64,000 nucleotides of DNA from Pseudopyrenochaeta lycopersici (GCA_003313425.1 NHZP01000051.1:186001-250000); one strand, 5' to 3'. Counted from the first letter of the stretch, positions 10,339 to 21,581 are shown. Numbers and translations: made by a program. The notes: generated from the letters alone by a model not told the origin.

Positions 10339-13300
10339 CTAAGAGCCCTCCCACGAGTACCACGCCCCTTCGAGCCACGCTTGCGCAGATGCATCTTCCC
10401 TCTCCCACATTTGTACTTCTGCCAGGTTCTCTTTGAGGACGCTGGACAACGTCTGTCGAATGCTGTCGCGATGCAGCTTAGCCGCGCAGACGAAAAGACG
10501 CGCACCGGCTTCGAAAAGCTTGATGATATCGGCTTTGTCGTGATGCACTCGATCGTGTACATATTTGCAGCCCTGGGATTTCTCTGGCACACGTGAAAAC
10601 GCATGACGAAGGTTCGCAGCACCTAGCTGCTGCCAGCGTTCAAAGAGATCCGAATAAAGAAAGTCGTCATCAGGTGAATGACAGCCATAGAAAAGCAAAG
10701 CTGGGGCAAGGGAGCGTCCGACAGCGGCTTGGGCTGCACGTTCTTGGACGAAGCCGCGGAAGGGTGCGAGGCCTATAAAGAGTTAATGCCAATCCTACCT
10801 GATATCGGAGATCATACCAATGCCAACAGCGATCATGACGAGTGGAACATCCTCTACGTCTTTGGGCAGGTGAAACACTTCGGGATTGCTCCTGACGCTA
10901 ACAAATAGATCGTCCCCAGCAGCTAGGTTGGAGAGAAAAGAAGATCCGACCCCTGCGGAGCAGATTTTGCCGCCTGAGGTCGGTCCATCTGCAGATGAAT
11001 ATGTAATAGTGGCATGGTCTGGATTACCAAGGGGCGAGGAAGATATGCAGTACCGCCGGATCTGCATGGGCGGCTGCATCTTAAGGAAATCATCGAGAGA
11101 GACGCGGACGGACGAGAAGCGTTCAAGCAGATCAAGGACTGATGTACGCTTGGCAACGACTTCCTTGGAGAAAGCTTCACCAGCCAGATGAGCCAGGAGC
11201 TCCCTTGTTTTCTCGTCACGTGCCGCGTCCAGCAAGGTATGGATGTCGCGATTTGTGGCTGGTTGAGCGAGTTCGATATAGGCTCCGAAGACTTCAGCTG
11301 CGCTGATGGGTGTGCCGGTTGGGAATGTCGTCGAGCTAGCGGAAGAGACGGTCAGCGCGCCATCCTGTGAGATGTTGAAATACTTCATCGCACGACGGAC
11401 ATTCTTTTCGGAGTTCCGAGGAAGGATCTCGAGACAGTCTCCGGCGGAATACGGCATGTTCAACGGCAGCCTGATACCCATGTGTCTCTTTGTAGTGCCA
11501 TCAAAGCGCGATAGAAGTCCGACCTCCGCCACCCGAGCCTCATGGAGCTTGTGTCGCACAGCCAGCGGTTCTGGACAAGAGACTTTGACACTTATCATGG
11601 CCTCTGTGGACTCTTGGACATTGGCTTCGCGCCCAACACCGTACCTTTCTCGCATGGCAGGCCAGAAGATATCATCTTCCCATGCCTTGAAGTCGAGTAA
11701 GAAGTTTCCTTGGGCTACGTCAGTCGTACCCATTGCTGCCAGTCTTATTCCACCACGCTGTTTCATTACTCTATTCAAGTATTTGGGCGTTCTGTGAAAT
11801 GTCTTGGCCCAGTTGCGATCACCGCAGCCGAAAACAGCGTACGAAACATTCGCCAGCTCGTCTTCATGAAGTGTGCGAATCCAGCTTACGAACTGGGCCG
11901 CATTACTGGCTGGCTGACCTTCGTAAGTCGCAGCAATGATCACCGTTGGACTGTCCGCCGACAGTCTTTCTTTTGCAGAGTTCAGTGTGTCCACTACGCT
12001 GGCTTTGAAACCGTGGTCGGCTGCATGGCTCGCAAGACGATGTGCAAGCCCCTCACAGATGCCAGTGACAGAGCCATAGTAGATTTCCATCGGCTTACGA
12101 TACGCATCTTGCTTTGCTGGTGCCTGTACAGCTTGGTGGGTACTCAATGACTCATGGGCTTCGGTCGGAGCACAAGTCCGCCCAAGTGTTGATATAGAGG
12201 CATGACGGCGCAATTGAGCGCGCATGCGGAAGCCGTCTGGCTTGATGGTGAGCGTTTGTTTGACTCTTAGCCGATACGACGGATCGTCCATGGAGAAGTC
12301 GAAGTTCTGCAGGAGCATCGCCAAGACAAGAAGTGCCTGTTGCCATGCAAACGAGCGTCCAATGCAAGCGCGCTTACCCTGACCAAATGGCTTCCAACTG
12401 TTGGGAAACTGTTTACTGCGACGGTCGAACTCCTCATCGAGCATGCGCTCTGGTCGAAATTCTTCTGCGTCATCACCGTAGACGGATGGATCTCGGTGGA
12501 TCTTTGGAAACAGAGCGATGATTGGAGTGCCAGACTTGATGTAATATTTGCTGCTCAGAATGGTATTCTGTTTTGCCGCAAGTGCAATGGAAGGAGCCGT
12601 CGGGGAGAGACGTAACGACTCGCGGAGCACAGCATTCAGATACGGGAGATTTTGGAGGTGTTCGGCTGTGATGGGATCCCTGCCGGCTGCGTGATCTATT
12701 TCCTGCTGCGCTTTGGCGTAGGCAGTGGTATTAGCCAAAAGGTAGTAAAACGTGAACGCGAGCAGACCTGACGTTGTCTCGTGGCCGACGATCAAGAATG
12801 TGATCATGTTATTTACAATATTGTCGTCCTGCTATTGTCAGCGTTCGAATGTCACCTCAATTGGCCCAGGGTAGTCCTTGCCGTCATCTTTTCACCGGTC
12901 TCGGGATCGATGCCGTGCAACATGCCGTTTAGGAGATCCTTCTTATCATTGGGTTGCTCCTTTCTGGCTTCAATAACCTCTAGACTCGTCTTGCGCAGCT
13001 GCTCGATGTTCTTCCAGTATGTGTGGTTTTCAAACAGACAACAAAGCTGTGTTAGAAAGCCTCGTCTAGCACGATCTCCGCTGACCTTGAAAAAGCCCGT
13101 CATCGCATCCACGAACGGATGCATGGTTTCGCTGTAATAAGAGTTCAAGCGATAGCCCATTCCACATAGTGCGATGATATCCAGCGCCAGGCGTGTGAAA
13201 TCATCGGTTACTTGGATTGCGTGGTCCGGCCCATAACGCGCCCATTTCATGGCGAGCTGGGACGCGATGTCGTGCATGTCGTCGAGCATGCCGCGAATGG

Positions 13301-13685
13301 CCAACGGGCTGAATAGCGGACGCAGGATACGATGGGCGATGCCCCAGTTCCTTTCTTGTGGGCCATAGGCAGTGCCTAGGCCGTCGTGCACACCGTTACG
13401 AACTTGCTTGAGCGAGGCCGCGATGATTTTCGCGAAACGCTCTTCATCGCATATCTCGTCCATCAAGGCCTGAGAACCTATGATGATCCGCTCCTCACTG
13501 CCTAAATGGAGCTTCCATATCGGTCCTGCCTTGATCAGTCGTAGGTTTTGTGAGTGTGGCGGGGAACACAAACCGTAGGTATCAGTCAAGTTGCACAACG
13601 ACTGCAATGGGCTTTTGGCATCAATGTCCCATAAGTTGCCAACTAAAGGGCGACTGGGAGGACCAGGTATCTCGACGAGATCCAT
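10339..13685 (-). CDS. CYP505-type cytochrome P450 / NADPH-P450 reductase fusion
   Basis: A self-sufficient monooxygenase (P450foxy/CYP505 family). These typically hydroxylate fatty acids or alkanes using NADPH, with haem, FMN and FAD domains on one chain. The model is complement(join(10339..10772,10818..12828,12882..13525,13574..13685)), 1066 residues, the usual size. Motifs in order: IPGPPSRPLVGN near the start, GHETTSG (I helix, about residue 266), ESLRL (ExxR), FGQGKRACIGR (haem Cys, about 405), IYYGSVTGICEGLA (FMN), RRYCISSSPL (FAD), FYGCHSPDDDFLY (NADPH). Introns 1 (48 bp) and 3 (45 bp) are GT-AG. Intron 2 (12829-12881) uses a GC donor and restores GEKMTDDNIVNNMITF. The C-terminus (WYSWEGS) lacks the usual DVF ending. 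There is no frameshift, so it may be active. It is soluble by its start, although an upstream in-frame start at 13760 would add a hydrophobic leader. Confidence 0.9.
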
Positions 13686-13940
13686 GAGTACTATCAGAAG
13701 GGCGCTCGTGGGAGAGAAATCACTGAGCGAATGGATCTGGATGAAATTGTGCATCAACAAGAAGCAGATTTAGTCGAGCAAGATTAGCTTTGATTCGTGG
13801 CCAAGTGCCTTTAAGACCTTGTAAGCGTTGTGCGAATTGTGTTCTCTCTACATTGGAGGACTGGGTACTACTGTACATGCTCGTTCGGGGCTGTAGGTGA
13901 ACGAACGAACAGGAATGCAGAGAACGCTCGGCACGCTGGA

Positions 13941-14013
13941 CACTCAGCACTAGACCACTCAGCACACTAGACCACTCAGCACACTAGACCACTCAGCACA
14001 CTAGGCCACTCAG
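13941..14013. repeat. 17-bp tandem array next to the MULE 3' end
   Basis: Three perfect copies of ACCACTCAGCACACTAG at 13954-14004, with partial copies on both sides. One exact reverse-complement copy lies at 28028-28044. Short subterminal arrays are common in MULE and hAT elements. Confidence 0.9.
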
Positions 14014-14118
14014 CTCATCGTTGTGAGGCCATAATTCGTGAATGCATTATAATGAGGTCATGAAGGAATCGAGATGCTATGTGGAGACCGGTGCATGTAC
14101 CATCTAGGTGAGATTTCC

Positions 14119-16452
14119 TCAGCATTCACCCCTTTCCTGAGCCTCTTTCCTTGCTGTTGCAGTACGTTTACGCTTAGAGGGACCTAGTAGCGACGAAGGA
14201 GGAGGGTTCTTAGCCCGCCCGCGCTTCCTGGGATGCTCCTCTACCTCTTCCACCTCTTGTTCTTCCTCCACGGGGTCGTCGTCCTCGCTGGTCCCGTACG
14301 AATCGTTGTCCCCAATAGGTGCCAAGCGAACACCCTTCTTATAGGACGCCAGCTCCTTCTGTAGCTTCCCGAAGCGCTTGTTCTGCTCAGCCATATATCC
14401 CTTGAACCACCCCGGAGGTTCCTCCTCTGCGAGAATCTTCCTCTTCTGCGAGGTTCGAGGAGTCTTTTGAGATGAAGGAGGGACCTTCTGGGAAGCGCGA
14501 GCAAACTCTAGGCGGTTAGGATCACGCTCCTGTACCCTGAAGGGATCATCTGCAGTACCTTTGCCCTTGCCTTTTGCCCCCTTTGGCCTCCCCTTTGGCT
14601 TCGCAACGGCAGGGTCTTTCGGGTAGGCAGGTCGATCCTGAGCCTTCCGGGAGGGATAGAACCACCAATGGGTACCAATTTGTAGAGGCGTCAGCTGGAA
14701 ATTCTGGTCGAATTTCCACATACGGTACAGTTCGTGCTTGCAGAGGAGATCGTACTTAGAGCTGAACGCCTTCGAGCAGGTCCCGTCGACGTACGCTGGA
14801 TCCTTCGCAAAGTCAAGTTGACCCTTGAGGAGAGCCAAACCAGGGGGGGTAATCATGTTGTGGAGCTTCGCAAAGTGAGTTATGTTGACACTTGAAGTAA
14901 CCCTGATCTCCGCAGCGTCAATTTCGGCCTTAACGGTGTTGCGATCCTTTCGGATGAGCTGGTGAATGTCCTTCACAATGTCATTCGGGTGCCCCGAACG
15001 ATTAAGAAGGGCACGTTTGAGGCGACCGTGACTACTTTCAAGGCGAGATGTAGTACGTTGACCGAAGCCTGGCATGTACTTGCAGATATACTCTGCAAAC
15101 TCCTCCTTTTTCGGCATCATGTTGTCTTCGATGTACGTCAAGATTACCGGGATCTCTGCGTAACTAACCTTCAGCTCGGAGTACAGTTGATCGAACCTCT
15201 CCTCTGTAGGGGCATCAATCACCTGTTGCACCCGGAGAAGGAATGCGTCCTTCTTCGCCGCATACTCTTTCTCCTTGCCCGGTGGCGCTTTGTTCTCCCC
15301 CCAGATTTTGAGTACTTGCAGCTCCAAGTTGTTCATCAAATGCCAAAGGCAAGTACGCTGAGGGACCTCCTGAAAGTACTTCTCAAGGGCGTTCTTGAGA
15401 GCTACTTCATGATCTGTAACAAAGCATCTTGGACTGCGGTCAAGAACAGTGAACAGTTCTTTCAGGCAACTAATTGCGAAATCGTAAACCGGTTCTTCCT
15501 CGTTAGGAAGGAAGGCGAAGGCAACGTCAAAGGTCTTGTTCATGTTGTTAACTCCTACGATGTGGAGAAACGGCATGTTAAACTTGTTGGTTTTGTACGT
15601 ACAGTCTAACATGAGTACGTCAGGGTTATCCTTCAGCATCTTGATGGAGTACGGGTGGGCGAAGAACAGGGCATGAAGACGACCTTCCTGATCAACTTGT
15701 TCGCTAAAGAAGTACTTAATAGGCCTGCCGTCATCCTTCTGGGGAAATAGAGGGTCTGGATCGTTGTCCTTGAAGTCCTTTCGTAACTCCTCAAACAGTG
15801 CCTCCGCCTTGGATCTACCCCCAAGCTCTCGAAGCTTACACTTCGCCATGTAGTTTCGGGTGTCCTGGGCAGTGATATGGTATCCTAGCTCAATCAATTT
15901 TGAGTATATTGTGGCTGGAGGTGTATCGTAGCGTACTCCGTCCTCAACTACGAGGATTCCAGCGTCGTCAATCGTCCTGAAGTGGGGAAGACCCAGGTTC
16001 CGAGAAGATTGGTGGTTGTGAGAAGGATCGGGAACCTCGAGATCCCAGCCCCAGTCGCCCTCCAAGTTGCGGGTATACCGTAGAACTCCCTTCCAGGTAC
16101 ATCCTTTCATCCTTGAACTGGAGTCGCGGCCCCCAGCTTCCTTCTCCCTGCTCTTCCTCTCGTACTTTCGACCACAACCGCAGCGGAGAGTTACCTTCAC
16201 ATAGGCAGGGAAGGGATTATCCTTCGTCACTTTGGCCTTCTTGGGTCGGTCGATAGATGCGGCGAAGCCCCAGTATCCCTGGCGCAGGAATTCGTTGAGA
16301 TCCTTCACGGCAACCTTGTAATCCTTAGTGTAGAAGCGGGGAGGATAAGAAATTCGAGGGTATCAAGTTGCTGAATCGTTCTTTTGATCGTGCCGTGCGG
16401 GGAGATGGCTGAAATCCCTGTTTTCTGAGTGTAGGGAGCCCTCTGGAGTCAT
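14119..16452 (-). mobile_element. Mutator-like (MULE) transposase gene, one in-frame stop
   Basis: The open frame covers 14119-16308 and continues in frame upstream to an ATG at 16452 (MTPEGSLHSENRDF), with one TGA at 16363-16365. A FAR1-like zinc-binding N-terminal part (RCGCGRKYER, then GCTWKG and SHNHQSS) precedes the MULE DDE core. The first Asp is in LMLDCTYKTNKFNMPFLHIV and the second in CFVTDHEVALKNAL, followed by QRTCLWHLMNNL. The C-terminal tail is basic and acidic with AT-hook-like KGRPKGAKGKGK and a putative nuclear signal (PSKRKRTATARK). The TGA could be CGA mutated by C-to-T change. Otherwise the gene is full length (about 777 codons). If translation starts downstream of the TGA there is no good ATG, so the copy is probably inactive or needs a missed splice. 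Confidence 0.85.
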
Positions 16453-16984
16453 TTTTGGTGGCGGTTAAGTCAATTTCGGGTGGTGGAATCTTACGATTTT
16501 GAGGTTGTGTGTGTTACCTATTTGGGTAGGTCGGCAGGGGGCCAGGGCGTTGACCAGCAACGCCCGAGTCGGGCGGCCCGACTAACCTGCGCAAGGCTTC
16601 GTCACATTGATCACAACTGCAAAAATATCGCCAAAGGTCGCCCAAATGTTATGAAAAATAGTTCATTAGAAAGTACTAACTTAGGAGAATAATTCTGGAC
16701 TCTCAGATACATTGCGACAATTCGCTGTTGGTGTTGCAGCGGCAGGTGCAGATAATAGAAAGTTGGTGTTCTATCAGGCCGGCTAATTGTCGGGCTGGCA
16801 TACAGGCGAGCTTGGCGCGTCGGAACTTTTTTAGATGGAGCCGATCGGAAGAAGAAAATTGAGGTAGGTAAGGGATAGAATATTGTTCACTTTGTTACTC
16901 AATGTTTTTGGGCTGTTCTTGATGTGCTGTGGCAGTGCGACTCTAGCCACTGTGTTGATGCGCGGCCTCTGATTGGTCAGAGTA
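16453..16984. other. MULE 5' flank with paired hairpins
   Basis: There is no gene. Two perfect 8-bp stems stand side by side at 16545-16565 (GGGCGTTG/CAACGCCC) and 16567-16583 (AGTCGGGC/GCCCGACT, one-base loop). CCAATCAGAG reads on the minus strand near 16964-16973, upstream of the right 88-bp repeat. Confidence 0.6.
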
Positions 16985-17072
16985 GTAGCCTCAAAACTGT
17001 TGCGCGTTGACTATATACTGGGGGGTGGCCGAATATTGATTTGGGGGTGGCCGAAGAGTATCCACCTACATG
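16985..17072. repeat. 88-bp direct repeat, right copy
   Basis: Same orientation and one mismatch relative to 9423-9510. It is followed after AA by the 9-mer CGCTGTACG that also precedes the left copy. Confidence 0.95.
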
Positions 17073-17084
17073 AACGCTGTACGT

Positions 17085-18561
17085 CTAGGCTGGGGCCAGG
17101 GTCATGTTGCCCATCATACTCGACAGTACCTCTTCTTGCTCTGAAGAACCAATTGCCCCCTTCTTCTCAAGCCGAAGATCCGAGAGCAGTGTCTCGATAT
17201 TCGTCGCCAGCTTTAAGAAAGCATTACTGGCTACTTCCAAGTCAAGCTTGTTAACTGTGGCACAGTCGAGGATAGACTTTGCCCCTTGCTGGATTATGCT
17301 TGAAAGTCGCTGGTCGTTGGCCTGCTTCGCGGCTCCAAGCAGACTCTGCATGACTTGGTAAGTGTCATTGGCGCTTGTTTTCAGGGCGCGCTCGTTTATC
17401 CAGGCCACGGAGTCTGGCCAACCTTGTTCGAAGAGATAGTTCATTCGGCGAAGGATAAGGCTCGCATTGTTACAAGTTTCACTCAGATTGCTAGAGAGTA
17501 GAGCCTCGTAGTTTATTCTTGTTAAGCTCCTGACTAGTTTCGAGTCGGATAGGAGAGAAATTGCAGCTTTTTTCAGGCCAATGAGTGTGTCGAAGTAGAG
17601 CTCTTGGTAGTCTGGGATGTATTGTGGGGCTGATTCTTCTTGAGCACGGAATGAGCGATGATTTGGCGACAGATGCGATGGAAAGGAGATCTTGACCTTA
17701 CCTGCGAGGGATGTGGAAAGCTCTTGGCATCGAGACCTCAACTCAATCATCCACTCCTTATTCTCCCAGTCATCTCTGAACATGCCACGGGCTTCAGCGC
17801 ATACCAAAATCAGTAGTTGCCGCAGAAGACTAACGTGCGCGTAATAGTTCATCGCACGACTTGGGTGGAAACCGTTGACCCTCTTGATAGAGACGAAACT
17901 GCCATCCCCTCGACGAATCCTCGCCCGGACAGGCAATTTCGGGGTCCGCCCAGCTTCATGGCATCCCCTTTAATCTTGTTGAATTTATCCCACTCGGAGA
18001 GCCATACCTTGCCTGCGCAGAGCAAAACATCGGGTTCCTTATCGCATATGGCGTGCGCGGATTGGTTGAAGAATTCTGTCAGGTCAACATCGTCGACCTC
18101 GGTTATATCGTCGGACATGTACGGTAGCAGGTCGATGATGCCAATGTCGCTTCGAACATCGAGGGTTCCACAGGAAACTACGGGAAATATTTCGTAAAGT
18201 GCGTAAAGAGTCTCGCAATCTGCGATGACATTATCGATGCCTTCATTAAAGGGATGATCGTCCCGAGGCTGTTGGAGAGTAATGGCGATGCCCCCCTTGA
18301 CTGGGCCTGCTAGCTCGGTAGTGACTTGAATCTCGGAGTAGAGCTGTCTTCGATTGTATCGTAAACATAGGCTATGAGAGCAGCAGCCTTAGTGAGAATA
18401 TCTAGGCCTCGCTCAATCCGTTTTCTTTCCAAGTTGGTATCGCCGTTTCCTCCTCCCTCCTGAATCAGATACCGCATGAGGAATTTACCGTTCGAGATTT
18501 TGGGCTGGAGCTAGACTTGGAAGGTATTAACGAGGTCCTTGTCTGTCTGCGTTATTCGTGC
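17085..18561 (-). pseudogene. Decayed gene of unknown function
   Basis: Minus-strand frames can be chained from about 18561 to the stop at 17085, but only across breaks. An early segment reads VNTFQV, a TAG stop, then LQPKISNGKFLMRYLIQEGG and ERGLDILTKAAALIAYVYDT. The frame then shifts near 18345 to RQLYSEIQVTTELAGPVKGG and runs through MSDDITEVDDVDLTEFFNQ. It shifts again near 17945 and ends in the 283-codon frame LPVRARIRRGDGSFVSIKRV to MTLAPA. One stop and two frameshifts without fitting introns argue for a pseudogene. I do not recognise the family. The right end of the candidate MULE insertion lies exactly at its 3' end. Confidence 0.55.
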
Positions 18562-20369
18562 TTAGACTCTTGAATTTCTTAATATCACTTGACAATAGCT
18601 TACAAGATGAACGGCAGAAAGACAACGGCATAGCTATCCGCCAGCATACTTCTGGGCGAGTTAAGTATTTTCTGTCGTCCTTTCCTTCAAACACCTTGCC
18701 ATCTCGATCGCCATCGACTATGTGTTCCGCTACTAAACTCAGTTCTACGGTACCAGGAAGACGCCATCAACCAAAGACTGAGTATTGTGAGATAGATCAT
18801 GCAAGAAACCGGTCAGACTGGTAGCATTTCATGGAACCTTGGCTTATTGGCTCACTCTTACAAGGGCGGGTGGCCGGCTCCATTTATGACCAATCAGCAT
18901 CAGTTTCTGCTGTGTCGCCAATCGCCAGTTAGTGCCGCTGACGTCATTGATGAACAAACATATGTCACGTGCGTAACATTTACCACACTTGTGCTTTTTA
19001 TGGTTAGGATGGGACAGCAGCACACGAGTGTCCGTGCCACCACAAACTGGAGGGGCGGGCCTCTCCTGACCTCATTCGTCCAAGCGCCTAGCACCGAAAT
19101 CTTCTGCAGCAAACAAAATAGTGCCACCTGTCAAGCAAGACTTACGGTCATCTGCCGTTGATATGCACGACATCGCTGGCGCCTTAACGGTCCTTAGCGG
19201 GGCCTAACTATGTTCACGTGATAAGCCATGACGCTAAGAAACTTGGCGGGGCAGCGGAAGTTTGTTACGGCGACGCAACGATGGGCACCTCACGTCGGGC
19301 ATCAAGGTCGTTTTCGATCATTTGTGTCTCATATACGCCTCTCGTCCGCCCTCGTCTTAATTTTGATGCCTTTCAACTCAACAGTTTTACGCATTCCCCT
19401 CTTCGTCACACCCTACAAGTTACTGAGAAGTCGCCTCCAGTCGCCGCGAGACTAGCAGCATCGATCCTCAAAAGCCTCTGTGGGCCACTACCAGCTTCAT
19501 CTCGCGTTTCAAAGCTATTTCTGCGATTAGCGATCCGTCACTTTTGGACTTCCTGCATACCGCCTCTAACGCCCATCCTGAATTCCATTCCTTAAAGTCA
19601 GGCTTTCTTTCCTAATACTGCGTCCATATCTACTTACATCTATTTTAGCTGTTGGTCGATACGCATGACCCACCACTCCGAATACATTCCATAGCCAACT
19701 ACGGGTGATTGCCAAACTGTTTGCGACTCAGAACGCTCTACTGGAGACCCTACGTCCGTCCATCATTTATCTGGCTATCGTTAGCCTACAATATCTTCGG
19801 TCGCGCTTGACGCCAACCTCTTCATCGAGAGTTTATGTCTGTAAAGGTCGGGGACAAGGCACTGAGTGGAGAATGGGAGGAAATTTCAAATAAGGTATTT
19901 GAGATAACGGAGAGCTTGATTATGGAATTTCAAGGCAAATCATGCAATATCCTAGACGGCGAAGGGAACGTGCTCGAGCAATTAAGCGAAGGATACGCAG
20001 AGAGAGAGGTTGATTCTGGGTATCGATGCTACGTGATGAAGGCGAAGATCAGGTTCACAAAGCGGTAATGCTAAGCCATTAACCATCTGCGCCACCTTGA
20101 GCAGGGTTATCTGGTTCTCCTAATCCGAAGAGATCAGAGATCTGAAATCCATGGTGATAACCGACCCTGATAAAACAAAGAGCATCTTTATTTGCCGTCT
20201 TTGGCAGATACATAGACAGGCAATTCGTAACCGGTAATCCTCCTTCCCGCGTTTCCTTTTTCCAGAGATTGCTCGTCTCTAACCCGCCACGAAATGGCTC
20301 AGGGAGGTTTTCAATCATGTGTCGCCTCATGAAAGAGAAACAATAGTAGTCCTCTTCTGTTGGAGTTAA
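18562..20369. other. Gene-poor stretch with one small ORF
   Basis: I find no supported multi-exon gene. An ATG frame at 19835-20068 (77 codons, ending CYVMKAKIRFTKR) is the most protein-like piece but has no recognised relative. The minus strand at 20096-20062 resembles the 5' half of a tRNA, with A-box-like TGGCGCAGATGG, but has no matching 3' half. Confidence 0.35.
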
Positions 20370-21428
20370 TCACAGAAACAGCATCATTAATGGTCTTTTA
20401 GACCGACCTTGAATCTGCTCTGGCAACCAGTGCAATAGTGGTTCATCCGCCTGATCGGCGCTGCCAGTTTGTCGATTAAGCGGACATTTGTCCTTCATGC
20501 GCCTTCGCTTTCTTGGGGGTCCAGCAACTTGATCTTCACTTCGTGGAGGTTGACATAAAACCTCTTCAAGGTCTGCGAGATGGGCTGGAGTATTTCCCCG
20601 TGAAGATGGGATAGGTGAAACTTCTATCTTTGATTAGCATCCGTCTATCCTGATGACTGAGACCGTTTGTCACAGAAATTGTTAGATACCGCAATTAGTG
20701 TTATGAACGATCTCTTCTTACGTCTTCCTGCTGGGTTGGAGTTTCCACCACTGTATAGTACTGCGATCAATCAGTTCATGTATCATTGGAGCACAGGAAG
20801 GTAACATGCCCTGAACTGACTGAATTTGGTCATGGACCTGCTCAACGCTTTGTGCCGTATTATGCGGCGCGTCTTTCTCTGCTAGACGTTAGCGGTTGTG
20901 TTTTAAATGCACAACCGACCCACCGGGATCAGTACCCGCTTCTGAAATTGTTCGTTTGCAGACTAAAGAAATAGAACTGCGGACTGAATAGCTATTCCAT
21001 AGCTTATTGGCGACATTAGTCAACCCTTTCGGGTGTGAGGCTCTTGACCACCATTTGCAAAGAGCTGGAAGCAGGCCCTTCTGATTGACTGTGGCGAGCT
21101 GCGTAATAGTTGTGGCCTGGGTACACAAAAATAAAACCTCGGCGCCTAAGCCTAACCCAATATCAACTAAAAGATTGTGCACTCTTGTCCGTCTACCCTG
21201 ACGCTGGGATGATCCGATCTTCAAAGAAGCCTTATCCTTGAGTAGATCATGCATGGATTCGAACTTTTCCACTTGGGAAGTCGTCAATGGGTAAGCATCC
21301 TCCTCAAACGTGACTCTTTCTGCCTCGAGTTGCCCGATTAACCAATCACTAGATTTTGCGTCCTTCGCCATGGGGTTGCTCGAGTGACAAAGGATCAAAT
21401 AGACGCAAGCGAAGTAAAAAGTGATCAA
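20370..21428 (-). CDS. Uncertain multi-exon gene, unknown function
   Basis: A 179-codon frame (20889-21428) holds MAKDAKSSDWLIGQLEAERV and CKWWSRASHPKGLTNVANKL. It is followed downstream by two more open blocks on the same strand. One begins at about 20878 and reads HDQIQSVQGMLPSCAPMIHE to a GTAAGA donor. The other covers about 20370-20615 and holds a basic PRKRRRMKDK nuclear-signal-like motif, ending at a TGA at 20370-20372. Acceptor-like sites (TAGCAG near 20880, GATAG near 20615) fit the order. However, the phases do not all match in my hands, so a frameshift or a wrong join is likely. No domain is recognised. It could be a decayed gene. Confidence 0.35.
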
Positions 21429-21455
21429 TTAGATTGGTAATGAATCGAAGAATAA

Positions 21456-21512
21456 TGGAGTGGAGTGGAGTGCAGTGGAGTGGAGTGGAGTGCAGTGGAG
21501 TGGAGTGGAGAG
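21456..21512 (+). repeat. GGAGT pentamer microsatellite
   Basis: About ten GGAGT units in which every fourth unit is GCAGT, giving a higher-order 20-bp period. Confidence 0.9.
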
Positions 21513-21581
21513 GAGATGGCTGTTAAGGCATGAAGTGAAAAGCTTGTTGGCGGAACACAGTAACGATAGAGTAGAAAAATA

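Larger units (their letters stand above)
9413..17083. mobile_element. Candidate 7.65-kb composite MULE carrying a P450 fusion gene
   Basis: An 88-bp repeat occurs twice in direct orientation (9423-9510 and 16985-17072, one mismatch). Immediately outside the left copy is CGCTGTACG (9413-9421), and two bases outside the right copy is the same 9-mer (17075-17083). Nine-base target duplications are the hallmark of Mutator-like elements. Between the repeats lies a MULE transposase gene (14119-16452) and a complete cytochrome P450/reductase fusion (10339-13685), both on the minus strand. The simplest reading is one insertion event that carried the P450 gene as cargo into the 3' end of the gene at 17085. 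I see no terminal inverted repeats, so it would be a non-TIR MULE. Nested separate insertions are the alternative. Confidence 0.5.

Noticed and set aside
14962..15609. 215-codon plus-strand ORF
   Set aside because: Antisense shadow of the MULE transposase gene, whose DDE motifs are on the minus strand.
20062..20096. tRNA-like 5' half on the minus strand with A-box TGGCGCAGATGG
   Set aside because: No T arm, B box or matching acceptor strand follows. At most a degraded tRNA or SINE head.
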